This document shows positions 47,961-58,513 of a stretch of 64,000 nt of DNA, piece after piece. The stretch is from Ecytonucleospora hepatopenaei (taxonomy: Eukaryota; Microsporidia; Enterocytozoonidae). The translations under genes were made by a program, and so were the position numbers. A model generated the notes under the pieces. That model was not told the origin of the DNA, searched no databases, and saw only the letters and a program-made list of their open reading frames with translations. The stretch is taken from contig JAPMUG010000005.1 in NCBI GenBank assembly GCA_026692725.1, forward strand, positions 1 through 64,000. The letters run 5' to 3'. How positions within the stretch are numbered: the first letter of the stretch is position 1; each line of letters opens with the position of its first letter.

Positions 47961-48743
47961 AGGAAATACAAATTTAATTAGTGTATGAGACTTAATTAAA
48001 ATTTTTAAATTTATTTACATGTCAATTTTTTATAAAATAACAATTATAAAAGTATTTTAAAGTTTTAACACATAGTATTATGACATCTGTCAATTAAAAA
48101 TTATTTGATTTTACTAAATTAATTCCTTAAAAAATTTTTAAATCTGCTATTTACTCTTTATTGAGTTTTTACATATAAAAGTAAGCTAAAATCTATAGCA
48201 TATGAAAGTATTATAAAATCCATTACTAAAAAATTGATATAAAGATGGTATAAAAATATTTTATGTTTAACTAATTAGAACTTTTTTATTTTTGATTAAT
48301 TTATTGTGTTGCTTTTTCTTATGCCAAACATACATAAAGTAGAATAAATTAAAAAATTTTGATGATTGAATCGTAATGATTTGATCATTTTTTTATTTTT
48401 AAGGTTATTAACAAATTATAAATTATTTACATAAAAAATTTATAATTTAATGTTTATTTTTAAATTTAATTTTATATAATTTTAAATTAATTTATATAAG
48501 GTTTAATTTAACTAACAAACAAATAGTAAAATTAAATATAATTCATTTTTTGTACAAAACAATATACAATAAAAATAAAATTTTATTGTTAACTTGTTAT
48601 TCTTGGTATTTTAGTATTTCAAATATGTCATGTTATTTTAACCATCTTTTTCAATAAATTGTCATGTATTTTTAATCAATATTAGTTAGTTTTTATAAAA
48701 AATTAACCTTAAATACAGATATTATAGTTTATTGTTCAAAATA
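47961..48743. other. Intergenic region with element relic copy D
   Basis: About 780 A+T-rich bases. The patch at 48183-48260 gives KLKSIAYESIIKSITKKL, then a stop and RWYKN, aligning with the start of the relic at 2428. Otherwise nothing is recognised. Confidence 0.45.
48183..48260 (+). mobile_element. Relic of a dispersed element, copy D
   Basis: A short decayed fragment sharing the K-L-x-x-x-A-Y-E start and an ITK core with copies at 2428, 49556 and 58885. No ends or target duplications can be seen. Confidence 0.3.
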
Positions 48744-49343
48744 TTAATAATCTGCTAAATATTTCATTAATAAATTTTTTAAGCTTGTTGTTTGGACATA
48801 AAAGTAAATTTTAACTCCTTTAAAAAGAAGAAACTTTTCATTATTATTGTTTAAAGACATAAAATTAAACATTGCCGTTAATGTTTGATCCACTTCGTGT
48901 TTTAAATGTCCAAGTTCTCTTCTTTTAGTTATTAAATCATGTTTTAAATCAGTTTTTATTTCAGTATATTTATCAAAAAATAGTTCATAATAATTTACCT
49001 TTAGACTTTTAAATATTGATAATAAAGTCTCTTCTAATCTCATGACAGTTGAATTTTCCTTAACAAAATCACTCCAAGGCCCATCTTCTTTAATTTCATT
49101 GATTCTTGCTTGTATATCAAAAACAGCCATGAAATTTGATGAGTTAAAAGGAAGAATCTTTGATTTATCTAACTGCTCTCGAATTGAATCTTTAAGTTGA
49201 TTGACTTGAGGCCATAATTCGCTTAATTTTAGTTCTGTTTCTCTTGATTTTTGTACATTAGGATCAACATTAGGATTACCATCATGGTTTGCACAAAAAA
49301 TATGTTTAACAAAATTAATTATTAAAAAAGTATTTGTGAACAT
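48744..49343 (-). CDS. Secreted helical protein, unknown family (two-copy)
   Basis: A 199-residue protein: signal peptide MFTNTFLIINFVKHIFCANH, then an all-helical, charged mature part with few hydrophobic runs. Conserved with the broken copy at 47507-47960 at the signal cleavage area (CAN-x-D-x-N-x-N) and the LKHDL helix. Minus-strand CCC directly abuts the ATG (plus-strand GGG 49344-49346). Secretion and rapid divergence suggest a host-facing or spore protein (inference). Confidence 0.75.
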   Translation of the reverse strand: MFTNTFLIINFVKHIFCANHDGNPNVDPNVQKSRETELKLSELWPQVNQLKDSIREQLDKSKILPFNSSNFMAVFDIQARINEIKEDGPWSDFVKENSTVMRLEETLLSIFKSLKVNYYELFFDKYTEIKTDLKHDLITKRRELGHLKHEVDQTLTAMFNFMSLNNNNEKFLLFKGVKIYFYVQTTSLKNLLMKYLADY

Positions 49344-50007
49344 GGGTGTAGCTAATTTAATTTAATTATTAATTATTAAAAAAATTAATTTTAAATACTT
49401 TTTACACAATTAAACAATAGATTTTTATTAAACACATTTTGTTAAAATTATTTTTTTGTTAAATAAAAATGAAAAATTTAATAAAAATATATAAAGAGAA
49501 TTCCATTATTAACAAAAAAATTTATAATAATAAAAATCTTTTTATAAACTGTTGTAAGCTGACTTATGTCAGTAGGAAAGTAGATGAGATATTATACTAG
49601 CTTATTACCAAACGCAAATACTAAATATTTGGACTTAAATGAGGAGAAAAAGTGTCAATTATTCAGTAAAGGGTAAAAATTATTAGCCCACTGTGGAAAA
49701 AAATAAAAAACCTTAAAGGCTTAAAGATTTTTTAAGTAAATTAACAAAACTTTAAGAGAAATTGGATGATGCAAATAAACTTTATTTATATATATTAATT
49801 TTATAACATCTTGTTATTGCTAAAAAAACATTTCAAATGATTTAGTTGTTAATATGTTCAATATATCAAATAATGACAAATAAATTTATTTTTAAACATG
49901 GATTTTTACAAAAAGACAATATATAAAAATAAAAATATATAAATTAATTTATAAACAAATACTAAATATAATCATCTGTAATATTGTTAATTTATTTTTC
50001 TTGTGAT
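49344..50007. other. Intergenic region with element relic copy B
   Basis: About 660 A+T-rich bases. The only structure seen is the relic at 49556-49676. Confidence 0.45.
49556..49676 (+). mobile_element. Relic of a dispersed element, copy B
   Basis: It translates as KLTYVSRKVDEILY, stop, LITKRKY, then after a frame change YLDLNEEKKCQLFSKG and a stop. This aligns along its length with copy A (KLAYAIENVE, ITKVYTDYLDTLEQKEARRQQ). A shared protein-level pattern with different DNA shows both descend from one coding sequence. Confidence 0.42.
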
Positions 50008-50283
50008 CTATATTGACTCATCTACTCTAAAAGGCACAATATATTCCTTAAATAAACAAAAAACTATATAAAAAATTATAAGACATGTAAGTATAATAAT
50101 AGTGATAAATAATGAAAATAAAATATTTCTTAATTTATCGCTATTGTTATTTATAAGATATATATTATTGTATATTAAGTGGTTTTTGTTAGGTTTACAA
50201 TTGACAAATAAATAGCTAATACCATAAATAAACATTGTATCATAAAGAATCAGGTTAAAATAAAATATAAAAACAAAAAACAT
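50008..50283 (-). CDS. Small two-helix membrane protein
   Basis: A 91-residue protein: hydrophobic start (MFFVFIFYFNLILYDTMFIYGIS), an Asn-rich loop, a second strong helix (ILFSLFITIIILTCLIIFYIV) and a polar tail ending FRVDESI. Layout resembles the small membrane proteins at 37-40 kb. The A+T content makes chance open frames likely, so confidence is moderate. Confidence 0.5.
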   Translation of the reverse strand: MFFVFIFYFNLILYDTMFIYGISYLFVNCKPNKNHLIYNNIYLINNNSDKLRNILFSLFITIIILTCLIIFYIVFCLFKEYIVPFRVDESI

Positions 50284-50593
50284 TTGATACTTAATATATA
50301 CTTAAACTAATATGCTTTAAACAATAAAATAACCTAAAAGAGTATAGTATTTCAGCAAAAAAGTCTTAAACCTGAAAAATATAAAACTTATAAAAACAAA
50401 AATTAGAAAAATAAGGTCAAAATATTATATTAAATATATGTCAAAAAAAATCATCAATATTTTACCTTATTTAAAATTTATAAATAAAAATATAAGTATT
50501 CATTAAGAGATAAAATAAATAAAAAAGTGTATATAATAATCTAAATAATAAAAAAAGAGTAGTATATAATAAACAATCATAAAAAAACAAAAA
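50284..50593. other. Intergenic, upstream gap before 5S
   Basis: About 310 A+T-rich bases ending in the A-run that is the T-run terminator of the 5S gene on the opposite strand. Nothing else is recognised. Confidence 0.4.
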
Positions 50594-50594
50594 A
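50588..50594 (-). terminator. Pol III T-run terminator of 5S
   Basis: On the minus strand, CTGCAATTTTTTG follows the 5S terminal stem. A run of at least four T is the usual RNA polymerase III stop. Confidence 0.7.
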
Positions 50595-50710
50595 TTGCAG
50601 TACTTAACGTTTCCGAGTGATCTCTCAACTCAGTACTTGTTTAAGCTTGTACAGGTTTATCTACCGAGAGCTGACGGGTTCGGGAGCTTATCTGAAAATA
50701 TGACCGCAAC
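50594..50710 (-). rRNA. 5S ribosomal RNA
   Basis: The minus strand gives GTTGCGGTCATA at the 5' end, then GCTCCCGAACCCGTCAGCTC, TCGGTAGATAAACC, and AAGTACTGAGTTGAGAGATC, ACTCGG. These match 5S (ACGGCCATACC, GCGCCCGATCTCGTCTGATC, TCGGAAGCTAAGC, TTAGTACTTGGATGGGAGAC, CGCC). The ends pair as the terminal stem (GTTGCGGT with ACTGCAAT, including G-T wobbles). A T-run after the 3' end is a Pol III terminator. It is about 117 nt and stands alone, not next to other rRNA genes. Confidence 0.88.
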
Positions 50711-50964
50711 TATTTAAAAAACTAATAACTTATATAATGTAAGAATTCATAAGATTCATATTAAAATATTGTTTGTTAAAACTCATTTATTAAAACAAAA
50801 AGTAGGGTTTAAATTATCTAACATATAATAATAAACAATATGTTTATATAATTTATAGTTTATAAATATCTTGATGTTTATTACTTTATTAGCAACTAAT
50901 AGCTACTTATGAGTAATAATCTTATATAAATAAAAGTCTATATAAAATGTATAATAATTTTTAT

Positions 50965-52188
50965 TTATTTTAACATATCCATGTATTTTTCCTCTATAAA
51001 TATTATTCTTTCCTCATCATTCCTATATAATACATTATACCCTATTTTATCTAATAAACTGACATATTCATTATAATTATCAAATCCATCTACTAGATAT
51101 CCATTCATAATGTGTATTCTATTTCTATTGTTATTTATAATGTATAATTGATTAATAATATTATTTAAAATATTGTTTTTATTACTTACTATATTATTAC
51201 TTATTGTACTATTGTTTTTTATATTATAACTATGTCTTTCTATATATCTTACTATATGATCTATATCTATACCTCTATCTAATGTATTTACTATTTTATT
51301 CTCATCTAATATACATTTTACCATCCTTCCCATCTTAAGCTGTAATGTACTAAACAAATTGAGTATTTCTAAATGACATGGATCAGTGGTATATGCATAT
51401 ATTTTATAATTAGATTCAATATAAAAATATTGATCACTATTGGATAAATTACTATTAGTTATTACATCAGTATTGGTTATGTCATTGGTTAATATTTTAC
51501 TATTTACTATTATATTTTGATCACTAACACATATCATGCCTATATCTATTAAATAGTTAATTATGTTGTTGTTGGCCATATCATTGCTATTTCCTACCAA
51601 TACCCCTACCATGTATAACACATCATTTTCATTTAATTTATATGTTTTAATGTAACTAACTAACAAAAATAGCATTTGTTCATGTTTGCTCATAAGAAGA
51701 AAAGAAAGACCACTGTTGGATATGGAAAGAGAGTTGATATCAATCAGCCCAAAATCAACAATAATATTATTAATGTTATATGAATTGCTAAAAGCATTGC
51801 TGTGTGTGTTATATTCTTTATACAGTACTATTTTACGTAACATTTCTTTATAATTATATTCTATATCCTTATTGTATTTATCATTCCTTTCTTGTATATT
51901 ATTAATTAGATAGTTTAATATATTAGACTGAAATACACTATTAATATAATATTTACCATCATATGCCATTACATTTATGTTTATTAACACATCCATATCT
52001 ATCATACTATCATTTATATTGGTATTGCTAATGGTGAATATCATGTTATATATAAATAATTTAGTACATGGTGGTAATGACTTAAATATTAGTATGGATA
52101 TGTTGGTGTCATTTATTATATTATTGTAAAAAGTATTATTATGCTTTTTGGTATACAGCAGCCATTCAATAAAATAATTGTTTACCAT
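50965..52188 (-). CDS. TFB2: TFIIH subunit TFB2 (p52), Asn-rich
   Basis: A 407-residue protein. FGLIDINSLSISNSGLSFLL and QMLFLLVSYIKTYKLNENDV match the middle of p52. The best match is the C-terminal half: YFYIESNYKIYAYTTDPCHL then EILNLFSTLQLKMGRMVKC (p52 IVETNYRVYAYT, ALIALFSEMLYRFPNFVVG). GIDIDHIVRYIERHSY and the MNGYLVDGFDNYNEYVSLLD segment also match. This subunit anchors XPB and binds TFB5. Asn/Ile/Tyr runs interrupt the helices, unlike the core genes at 9-47 kb, but the frame is intact. Confidence 0.85.
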   Translation of the reverse strand: MVNNYFIEWLLYTKKHNNTFYNNIINDTNISILIFKSLPPCTKLFIYNMIFTISNTNINDSMIDMDVLININVMAYDGKYYINSVFQSNILNYLINNIQERNDKYNKDIEYNYKEMLRKIVLYKEYNTHSNAFSNSYNINNIIVDFGLIDINSLSISNSGLSFLLMSKHEQMLFLLVSYIKTYKLNENDVLYMVGVLVGNSNDMANNNIINYLIDIGMICVSDQNIIVNSKILTNDITNTDVITNSNLSNSDQYFYIESNYKIYAYTTDPCHLEILNLFSTLQLKMGRMVKCILDENKIVNTLDRGIDIDHIVRYIERHSYNIKNNSTISNNIVSNKNNILNNIINQLYIINNNRNRIHIMNGYLVDGFDNYNEYVSLLDKIGYNVLYRNDEERIIFIEEKYMDMLK

Positions 52189-53200
52189 TATATAATTAAT
52201 ATGTGGTTTATTTTATACTATTGTTTATAAAAAAGATTTTAGTTTGAACAACAGTAAATATTTTTATACTATGTAAACTTATTTTTTATGTTAAGTCAGG
52301 GTTAAAATATAAAATATAAAAATAGTATTTTATATAATGTAAATATAATATTATATAATATATAAATATACAAATAATATTATATAATGAAAATTTATTA
52401 CATAAATATTATACATGTTACATATATTCACATTTATAACCAAATGAACTATAATTATTTTAAAATCAAACAAATTTATAATAATTACAATTCTTTTATA
52501 ATCAACACAATCTATTAAATATAAACGAATTTTAAAATGGATTTAGTAAAACATTTGAGGGTAAAATATTAAAAAATTTTAATTTTAAAAATCTATCATT
52601 TTAAATTAAAATTTATCACATCCCAACACGTTGTTCCGTGATACAAATTTTACCTTAAATTTTAACAGATTTTTTTAATTTACAAATTTAATATAATAAG
52701 TAAGAACCATGATTATACTTTACATTATATACATCGGAATTGACATTAGAATAGTTTTCTCAGGAAATTATTTTCAAAATTAATTTTTGCTGCTTAAAAA
52801 TTTTAAGAATAAATAAACCCATCCTTATTATTAATATATTATTTTGATTTTTACTAAACTATTTTATTTATGAATCACCTTAGATGTGACAGTATTTAAT
52901 TCATCTTAAGACACATTATATTTTAGAGCAATTTATAAAAACGTATATTAGAGTTGAATTACTTAATAATAGATAGTCTTTGTAGTATAACTAAAATATT
53001 AATTAAATTATAATATATAGAAATATAGTTTAGAAAGATGTTATGTCAATTATAATCGACTGAGGTTTTTTATGATTCAAAATATAAAACTATATCAGTG
53101 TAAAATTTTATTTATAATAAACAAAACTATATATTTATTACAGAATATATTATACATAACAATTAGACATAATGTATATTTAATACATAATATTGTATGT
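52189..53200. other. Intergenic, small GC-rich hairpin only
   Basis: About 1 kb of A+T-rich DNA. GGGTTAAA at 52301-52308 may be a start motif for TFB2 (TTTAACCC on the minus strand). At about 52620-52650 a more GC-rich string has CACG-TTGTTC-CGTG pairing. No gene is evident. Confidence 0.4.
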
Positions 53201-54043
53201 TCACTCTAATATTTCTTCTTCCTCTTCATACCATCTTAACATACCATTCAAATCACAGAGTGACGTGTAATGCTTAATTAATTGTTCTAAAAATGTTTTT
53301 TTATCTTGTAACTCACCTGATAATGTAAATTCTCTCCTTATAATCTTTTCATAAGGCATTTTTTGCAACAATTTCTTTAATAAATCTAATCCATCTACTA
53401 TTTTATCTTGTACTATTTTTATTTCTTCATCTAATGTTTGAGTAGTTTGTTCTAGGTGTTTTTCTTTTTTCGTCTTTTTAAGGCTGGTTGGATGCTTGCC
53501 TTCTGTTGTTGCAGGCTTTACCTGTAATTTTTCTACAGAAGTTTCTGAATAATCTGATTTGTATTCAGTCTGTTCTGTACTTTCTGATGTTATTTTTCTG
53601 TTCTTTTTCATTTCTTCTTTTATGTTATAAACAACTGTTTCATATTCTTCATCCTCTACTTCCTTACCTTCTACCACTCTATTTAAAGATAATGAATATC
53701 CTCTTTTAAGACACAAATCAACCAATCCCTTGGTTTCTTCTGTATGTGGTACATTTCTAAATATAAATTTATCTTCACCTTCATCTCTTTTTGAAATTAA
53801 CCAGCAGAATTTTGTATTGCTTTTTGCTTCTTTAAGACTAAAAAGATATGCTTGATGTGTTTTCATAACTTGATCAATATGAATTAAATGAAAACGAGAT
53901 GCACTTTCTTTATCAGTAATAAAATCTTTTAAAGTAATAAGGTTTCTACTGTGTATTTCTAAAAAAAACTTGTCATTAGATCCCTTTTTACACGTATAGG
54001 TGATTAAAGCATTAGCTAAACCAATAAAAAACTGGAAAAACAT
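53201..54043 (-). CDS. Secreted charged protein, unknown family
   Basis: A 280-residue protein from the ATG at 54041-54043, whose minus-strand upstream sequence is ATACCC touching the ATG. MFFQFFIGLANALITYTCKK is a signal peptide. A compact part of about 110 residues with few Cys follows (FHLIHIDQVMKTHQAYLFSL). The second half is Lys/Glu/Thr-rich, then helical (DEEIKIVQDKIVDGLDLLKK). No known domain. Its size and secretion fit an exported protein. Confidence 0.72.
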   Translation of the reverse strand: MFFQFFIGLANALITYTCKKGSNDKFFLEIHSRNLITLKDFITDKESASRFHLIHIDQVMKTHQAYLFSLKEAKSNTKFCWLISKRDEGEDKFIFRNVPHTEETKGLVDLCLKRGYSLSLNRVVEGKEVEDEEYETVVYNIKEEMKKNRKITSESTEQTEYKSDYSETSVEKLQVKPATTEGKHPTSLKKTKKEKHLEQTTQTLDEEIKIVQDKIVDGLDLLKKLLQKMPYEKIIRREFTLSGELQDKKTFLEQLIKHYTSLCDLNGMLRWYEEEEEILE

Positions 54044-54240
54044 GGGTATGTTACAAACATAAAATTTAAGCCAAACAATCAAAAATTGATCAAAAAACTA
54101 ATAACTAATAGTAAAACAAAAATGTGTCAAGTTATTTAAATAACAATAAAAAAGTATTGTTGCAATTTAAACAAATGTTTGTTAAATTAAAAAAAATTAA
54201 ACAAACAAAACAATAATTCATATATTACTAAATATATCCC

Positions 54241-57200
54241 TTAATACAATATCAAATAAATTATTAGTACTATTATTATTTTTTTAATATATTCTAATAA
54301 TATATTCTGTATATATGTCTTATCTAACTTATTCATATTTAAATATTCATTATCAAAGGTGTTTTTATTAATACCATCCACCAATATAAGGTCAAGCAGC
54401 AGTTTAAACATGTGAATGTTATCAAAGTCATTGGTGTTGGTGGAAGAGAATGGGAAAGCAGCAATGATGATTTTAGCAACAATCATAGCATATTCAACAT
54501 TACGTCTATTATTTATATTATAATTATTACTGTTATTTATATTTATATTAGTGTTATTTATAGTTATATTACTGTTATGTATATTATGTATATTATGTAT
54601 ATTCCTATATATTACTCTATTACTAATTAATAATCCTAATAATGTATTATATATTATACTATCATTATAACTATAATAATATATATTACTGTGTTTATTA
54701 TTAATATGGTCATAATATTTATTACTGATGATGTTAATATATTTAGTATCATTAGTGATTAATATCATAGCACGTATATGTTTAATAGCATTAAAATATA
54801 TATTATTATATTTATTACTATTATTATATTTATTATCTGATTGTATTATATTATTATATTTATTACTGTTATTATATTTGTTACTGTTATCATTATATAA
54901 AATATTACTGTTATGTATGTTATGTATGTTATTTAATATTATATCTATATGTATACCTATTATTGTATGTGCTATATGTTTATATACTGTATTTATATCA
55001 AATACACTATCACACTCTAATATACTCTCTATTATATTCATACACATTATGTCATTACCATTACAATAGTATATTATAAATAGTATAGTATATGTAAAGT
55101 ATAATGCACTAATGAATATATCATTATATAATAGTGTATTATATTTAATATCAAATATATAATTATGATATATATTATTATCACTATTTATATTATTATC
55201 ACTATTTATGTTGTTATCACTATTTATATTGTTTAATATATTAATTATATGATATTTTATACATTTATAAAAATATACTTCATTTCTATCATTATCCATT
55301 GAATATAATATATTATTTAATATGTTATTGTTATTGTTATTAGCATTATTTAATATATTATTAGTATTATTAAATATATTATTAGTATTAGTATTAGTAT
55401 ATATTGTATTAACACTCATATTAATTATATTTAATATATCATTTACTAATGTATGTGATAATGTGTCATCTATATCTATATTGTGTATTATGTTATCATT
55501 ATATAATAATAAATATGATAGTGATGTAATATAATTATTAGTGAATGAAGTAGAATTATGTAAGTGATCAATTAATAATTTATGAATATGTATATTATTA
55601 TATACATTATAACTATTACATATATTACTGTTATTATATATATTACTGTTATTATATATATTACTGTTATTATATATATTACTGTTATTTAAAATATTAC
55701 GTATTATATAATATGATAATGCTATATGATTATCTTTTAATATATTTATATAATTATTTATATTATCATTACATATTGATATATATAATGTATTAATAAA
55801 TATATTATTACATTCTATCTTATCATTATCATTATCATTATCATTATTAGTATTAGTTATGTTTATATCATTTATATTGTTATTTAATATATTATTATTT
55901 AATATATTGTTATTTAATATATTGTTATTTATTATATTGTCATATTTATTATATATTCTATTACCCACCTTATAACATACATTACTACTTATATCATTTG
56001 TTATCATATTATCTATGTTACTATCACTATCCTTTCTTTTTACTGTGCTATTTATGGTGTATGTCATTCCCAGCACAAATGCCATGTTATCATTTAACAG
56101 TGTGTCTGATATTATTATGTTGTTGTTTACTTTTGGTAGACTGCTTAATGTTACCTTATACTTCTCGCGCAATATGCTTTTTATTATGAACCTGCTGCAC
56201 ACTCTGGTATGGAATGCATTGCTGCGGATGTTATCGGTGTCTGATATGTCGTGGGATATGGTGATGTCACTCAGTGATAATATGTTCATGCATTCTTTGT
56301 ATATTAGATTTATATTGTGTTTGCTACTATTGCATATGTTGTTACATGTATTAGTAATAAATATATTTTTATTAATATGCTTTAATATGCTTTTAGTATT
56401 GATAATACTATTAATATCGTGTTTTATTGTTTTCTTAATTTCTTTTATATATTTGCCATACTTACCATTCTTTATATATTTCTTTATTATTTTATGCAAT
56501 GATATATATTTATTAAGCTTAATATAATATTTAATATTATATAATATAATAGAATAGCATAATAAATATGTGATATTATTATATACATTTATATTGTTAG
56601 TATTATTAGTATTATTTAATTGTATGATATTTATATTATTAGTTTTATTATATGATTGTATTATATTTATATATACCTCTATATTTCTTTTTATCATTAT
56701 CCTTTCTATTCTATTTATCTTTATTTCTTTTATTATATCTTTTATATTATCACCATATAATATTATATTATTATATAATATAATATTATCATTAATTATA
56801 ATATATTTAATATGATTAATATATATTATATTAATATTTATATTATTAGATATATTTAATATATCATTCATATCATATGTATATAATATATTGTTTATTA
56901 TATCATACATATTTATTATAACATTCTCTTCTTTATTTATACTTACATAATACTTCTTATACACTATATTGTTTATTATACTGAATGTATTATTTGTTAT
57001 TATATCATGTTTATTATTTTTAGTATTATATTTATATATTATATCATTATATTTATATATTAAATAATATTTATAATTATCAATTAAATACATATTAGTT
57101 ATATTATTAGTTATATTATTGGTAATATTTATAGTATTAAATATATTTAATATAATATATTCTTTTAAATCAGTTGTATAACATATTATATTATTATTTG

Positions 57201-57417
57201 TATTTAATGTTATGCCTATATATATTGTATTTTTAATTACTGATATTTTGTATATTATGTTATTATGTAATTTAATATCATAATTGTATATATTATTTAT
57301 ATTTGTTATTATACTTTCTATTATATGATGTATATTATTATATATTATATTATCATGTGAGTAATATAAATAATTGTTGTTATATTTTATTTTAATGTAA
57401 TCAGATGGATTATACAT
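54241..57417 (-). CDS. Large Asn-rich protein, APC1-like (APC/C subunit)
   Basis: A 1058-residue protein, largest in the window. Asn/Ile/Tyr runs break it into blocks, and the frame is open throughout. The first 350 residues look like a beta-propeller-style start. In the middle, DTLLNDNMAFVLGMTYTINS and a later NTLLGLLISNRVIYRN resemble PC-repeat helices found in APC1 and in proteasome Rpn1/Rpn2. Near the end, MIVAKIIIAAFPFSSTNTND and FDNIHMFKLLLDLILV recall APC1 (AxxYPxFP, YHLQALRHLYVLA). APC1 is the best guess. The order of blocks supports it, but no single motif proves it. Confidence 0.5.
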   Translation of the reverse strand: MYNPSDYIKIKYNNNYLYYSHDNIIYNNIHHIIESIITNINNIYNYDIKLHNNIIYKISVIKNTIYIGITLNTNNNIICYTTDLKEYIILNIFNTINITNNITNNITNMYLIDNYKYYLIYKYNDIIYKYNTKNNKHDIITNNTFSIINNIVYKKYYVSINKEENVIINMYDIINNILYTYDMNDILNISNNININIIYINHIKYIIINDNIILYNNIILYGDNIKDIIKEIKINRIERIMIKRNIEVYINIIQSYNKTNNINIIQLNNTNNTNNINVYNNITYLLCYSIILYNIKYYIKLNKYISLHKIIKKYIKNGKYGKYIKEIKKTIKHDINSIINTKSILKHINKNIFITNTCNNICNSSKHNINLIYKECMNILSLSDITISHDISDTDNIRSNAFHTRVCSRFIIKSILREKYKVTLSSLPKVNNNIIISDTLLNDNMAFVLGMTYTINSTVKRKDSDSNIDNMITNDISSNVCYKVGNRIYNKYDNIINNNILNNNILNNNILNNNINDINITNTNNDNDNDNDKIECNNIFINTLYISICNDNINNYINILKDNHIALSYYIIRNILNNSNIYNNSNIYNNSNIYNNSNICNSYNVYNNIHIHKLLIDHLHNSTSFTNNYITSLSYLLLYNDNIIHNIDIDDTLSHTLVNDILNIINMSVNTIYTNTNTNNIFNNTNNILNNANNNNNNILNNILYSMDNDRNEVYFYKCIKYHIINILNNINSDNNINSDNNINSDNNIYHNYIFDIKYNTLLYNDIFISALYFTYTILFIIYYCNGNDIMCMNIIESILECDSVFDINTVYKHIAHTIIGIHIDIILNNIHNIHNSNILYNDNSNKYNNSNKYNNIIQSDNKYNNSNKYNNIYFNAIKHIRAMILITNDTKYINIISNKYYDHINNKHSNIYYYSYNDSIIYNTLLGLLISNRVIYRNIHNIHNIHNSNITINNTNININNSNNYNINNRRNVEYAMIVAKIIIAAFPFSSTNTNDFDNIHMFKLLLDLILVDGINKNTFDNEYLNMNKLDKTYIQNILLEYIKKIIIVLIIYLILY

Positions 57418-57799
57418 TTATAGTATAATAATAAAATAAATATAACTATAAATATAATATAAATATAAAATATAGTATAATTATAATATTATATAAATAT
57501 AAAATATAATATAATATAAAATATTTAAAATATAAGGGTTAAAATATATCTGTATAATATTTATCAATTTACTATTAATTGTATGTGTATATGTATTTTA
57601 TAATTATATTAGTTAACTAATTAATTAAGCTTAATTTATATTTAAGCTTATTTTATTTTATAACCTTAATATTTATTTATTAACATATTTATATTATAGT
57701 TTAATATTATATAGTAACTTATTATAAATATATTATAGTTTAATAATATAATAGTTTTATAGAATTATAGTTTAATAATATATAGTTTATTAGATAGTG
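57418..57799. other. Intergenic, divergent, nothing firm
   Basis: About 380 very A+T-rich bases between the APC1-like gene and the membrane protein. GGGTTAAAATAT at 57534-57545 resembles the start motif. TTAATTAAGCTTAA palindromic text near 57620-57650 is probably chance. Confidence 0.35.
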
Positions 57800-58513
57800 A
57801 TGTTTAAATTGTTAGTTAGTTATTTAAGTTTATGCACCAGTACAGAACCTAAAATTGTTGATGAAGATAATCGATATGATTTTAATGATACCAAGCCTAT
57901 TACTAGGACTGATTCTGTTTCTAGTGACATTTCTTTTTGTAATTCTTTGAATGAAAGTTATGATTCAGATGTTAGTAATTTATCATTTCTTGATAATGAT
58001 GTAACAAATATAGAAACATTTTATAGTGATAATATACTACATAACAATATTGTAACGAATAGTAGTATAATACATAATGATATGATTTTATTAAAAGAAG
58101 GTGATATGACAAATAAAGACATATTTTTAGTAAAAGATGAAAATGAAAAAATAATTGAAAGTAATTCACAAAGCAGTGATTTAAATCAAAATGAAAATGC
58201 ATTTTATAATAATGATTCTGTTGAAACAATAATAAATGTAAATTGTATATCAAAAAAAGAGAGTAGTAATAATGAAAATAAATTAAATAATTATGATAAA
58301 AGTAAAAATAACAAAATTGATGATGATACAAAAACAAATGATAAAATTAAAGAAGATAAAAGTGAAAAAGATAAAGGTAAAGAAGATAAAGGTAAAAAAA
58401 GAAAATTAGATCCTACAACTCTTAAGATGATTATACTTATTTGTATAATGGGAGTTATAATTATTGTATTTTTAATCCATAAACTTATTAAGAAAAAACA
58501 CAGGGAAGAATAA
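57800..58513 (+). CDS. Type I membrane protein with GKKRKL motif
   Basis: A 237-residue protein from the ATG at 57800 (a GTG stands directly before it). Signal peptide [14 protein letters not shown] is followed by an acidic, Asn/Ser-rich ectodomain of about 190 residues, a Lys/Asp-rich stretch ending [16 protein letters not shown], then a helix ([20 protein letters not shown]) and a basic tail. GKKRKL also occurs in the secreted family at 61-63.5 kb, which may hint at common origin. Function unknown. Confidence 0.72.

Noticed and set aside
54412..56815. Several hydrophobic plus-strand open frames within the APC1-like gene
   Set aside because: They mirror Asn/Ile/Tyr codons on the minus strand and lack start motifs.
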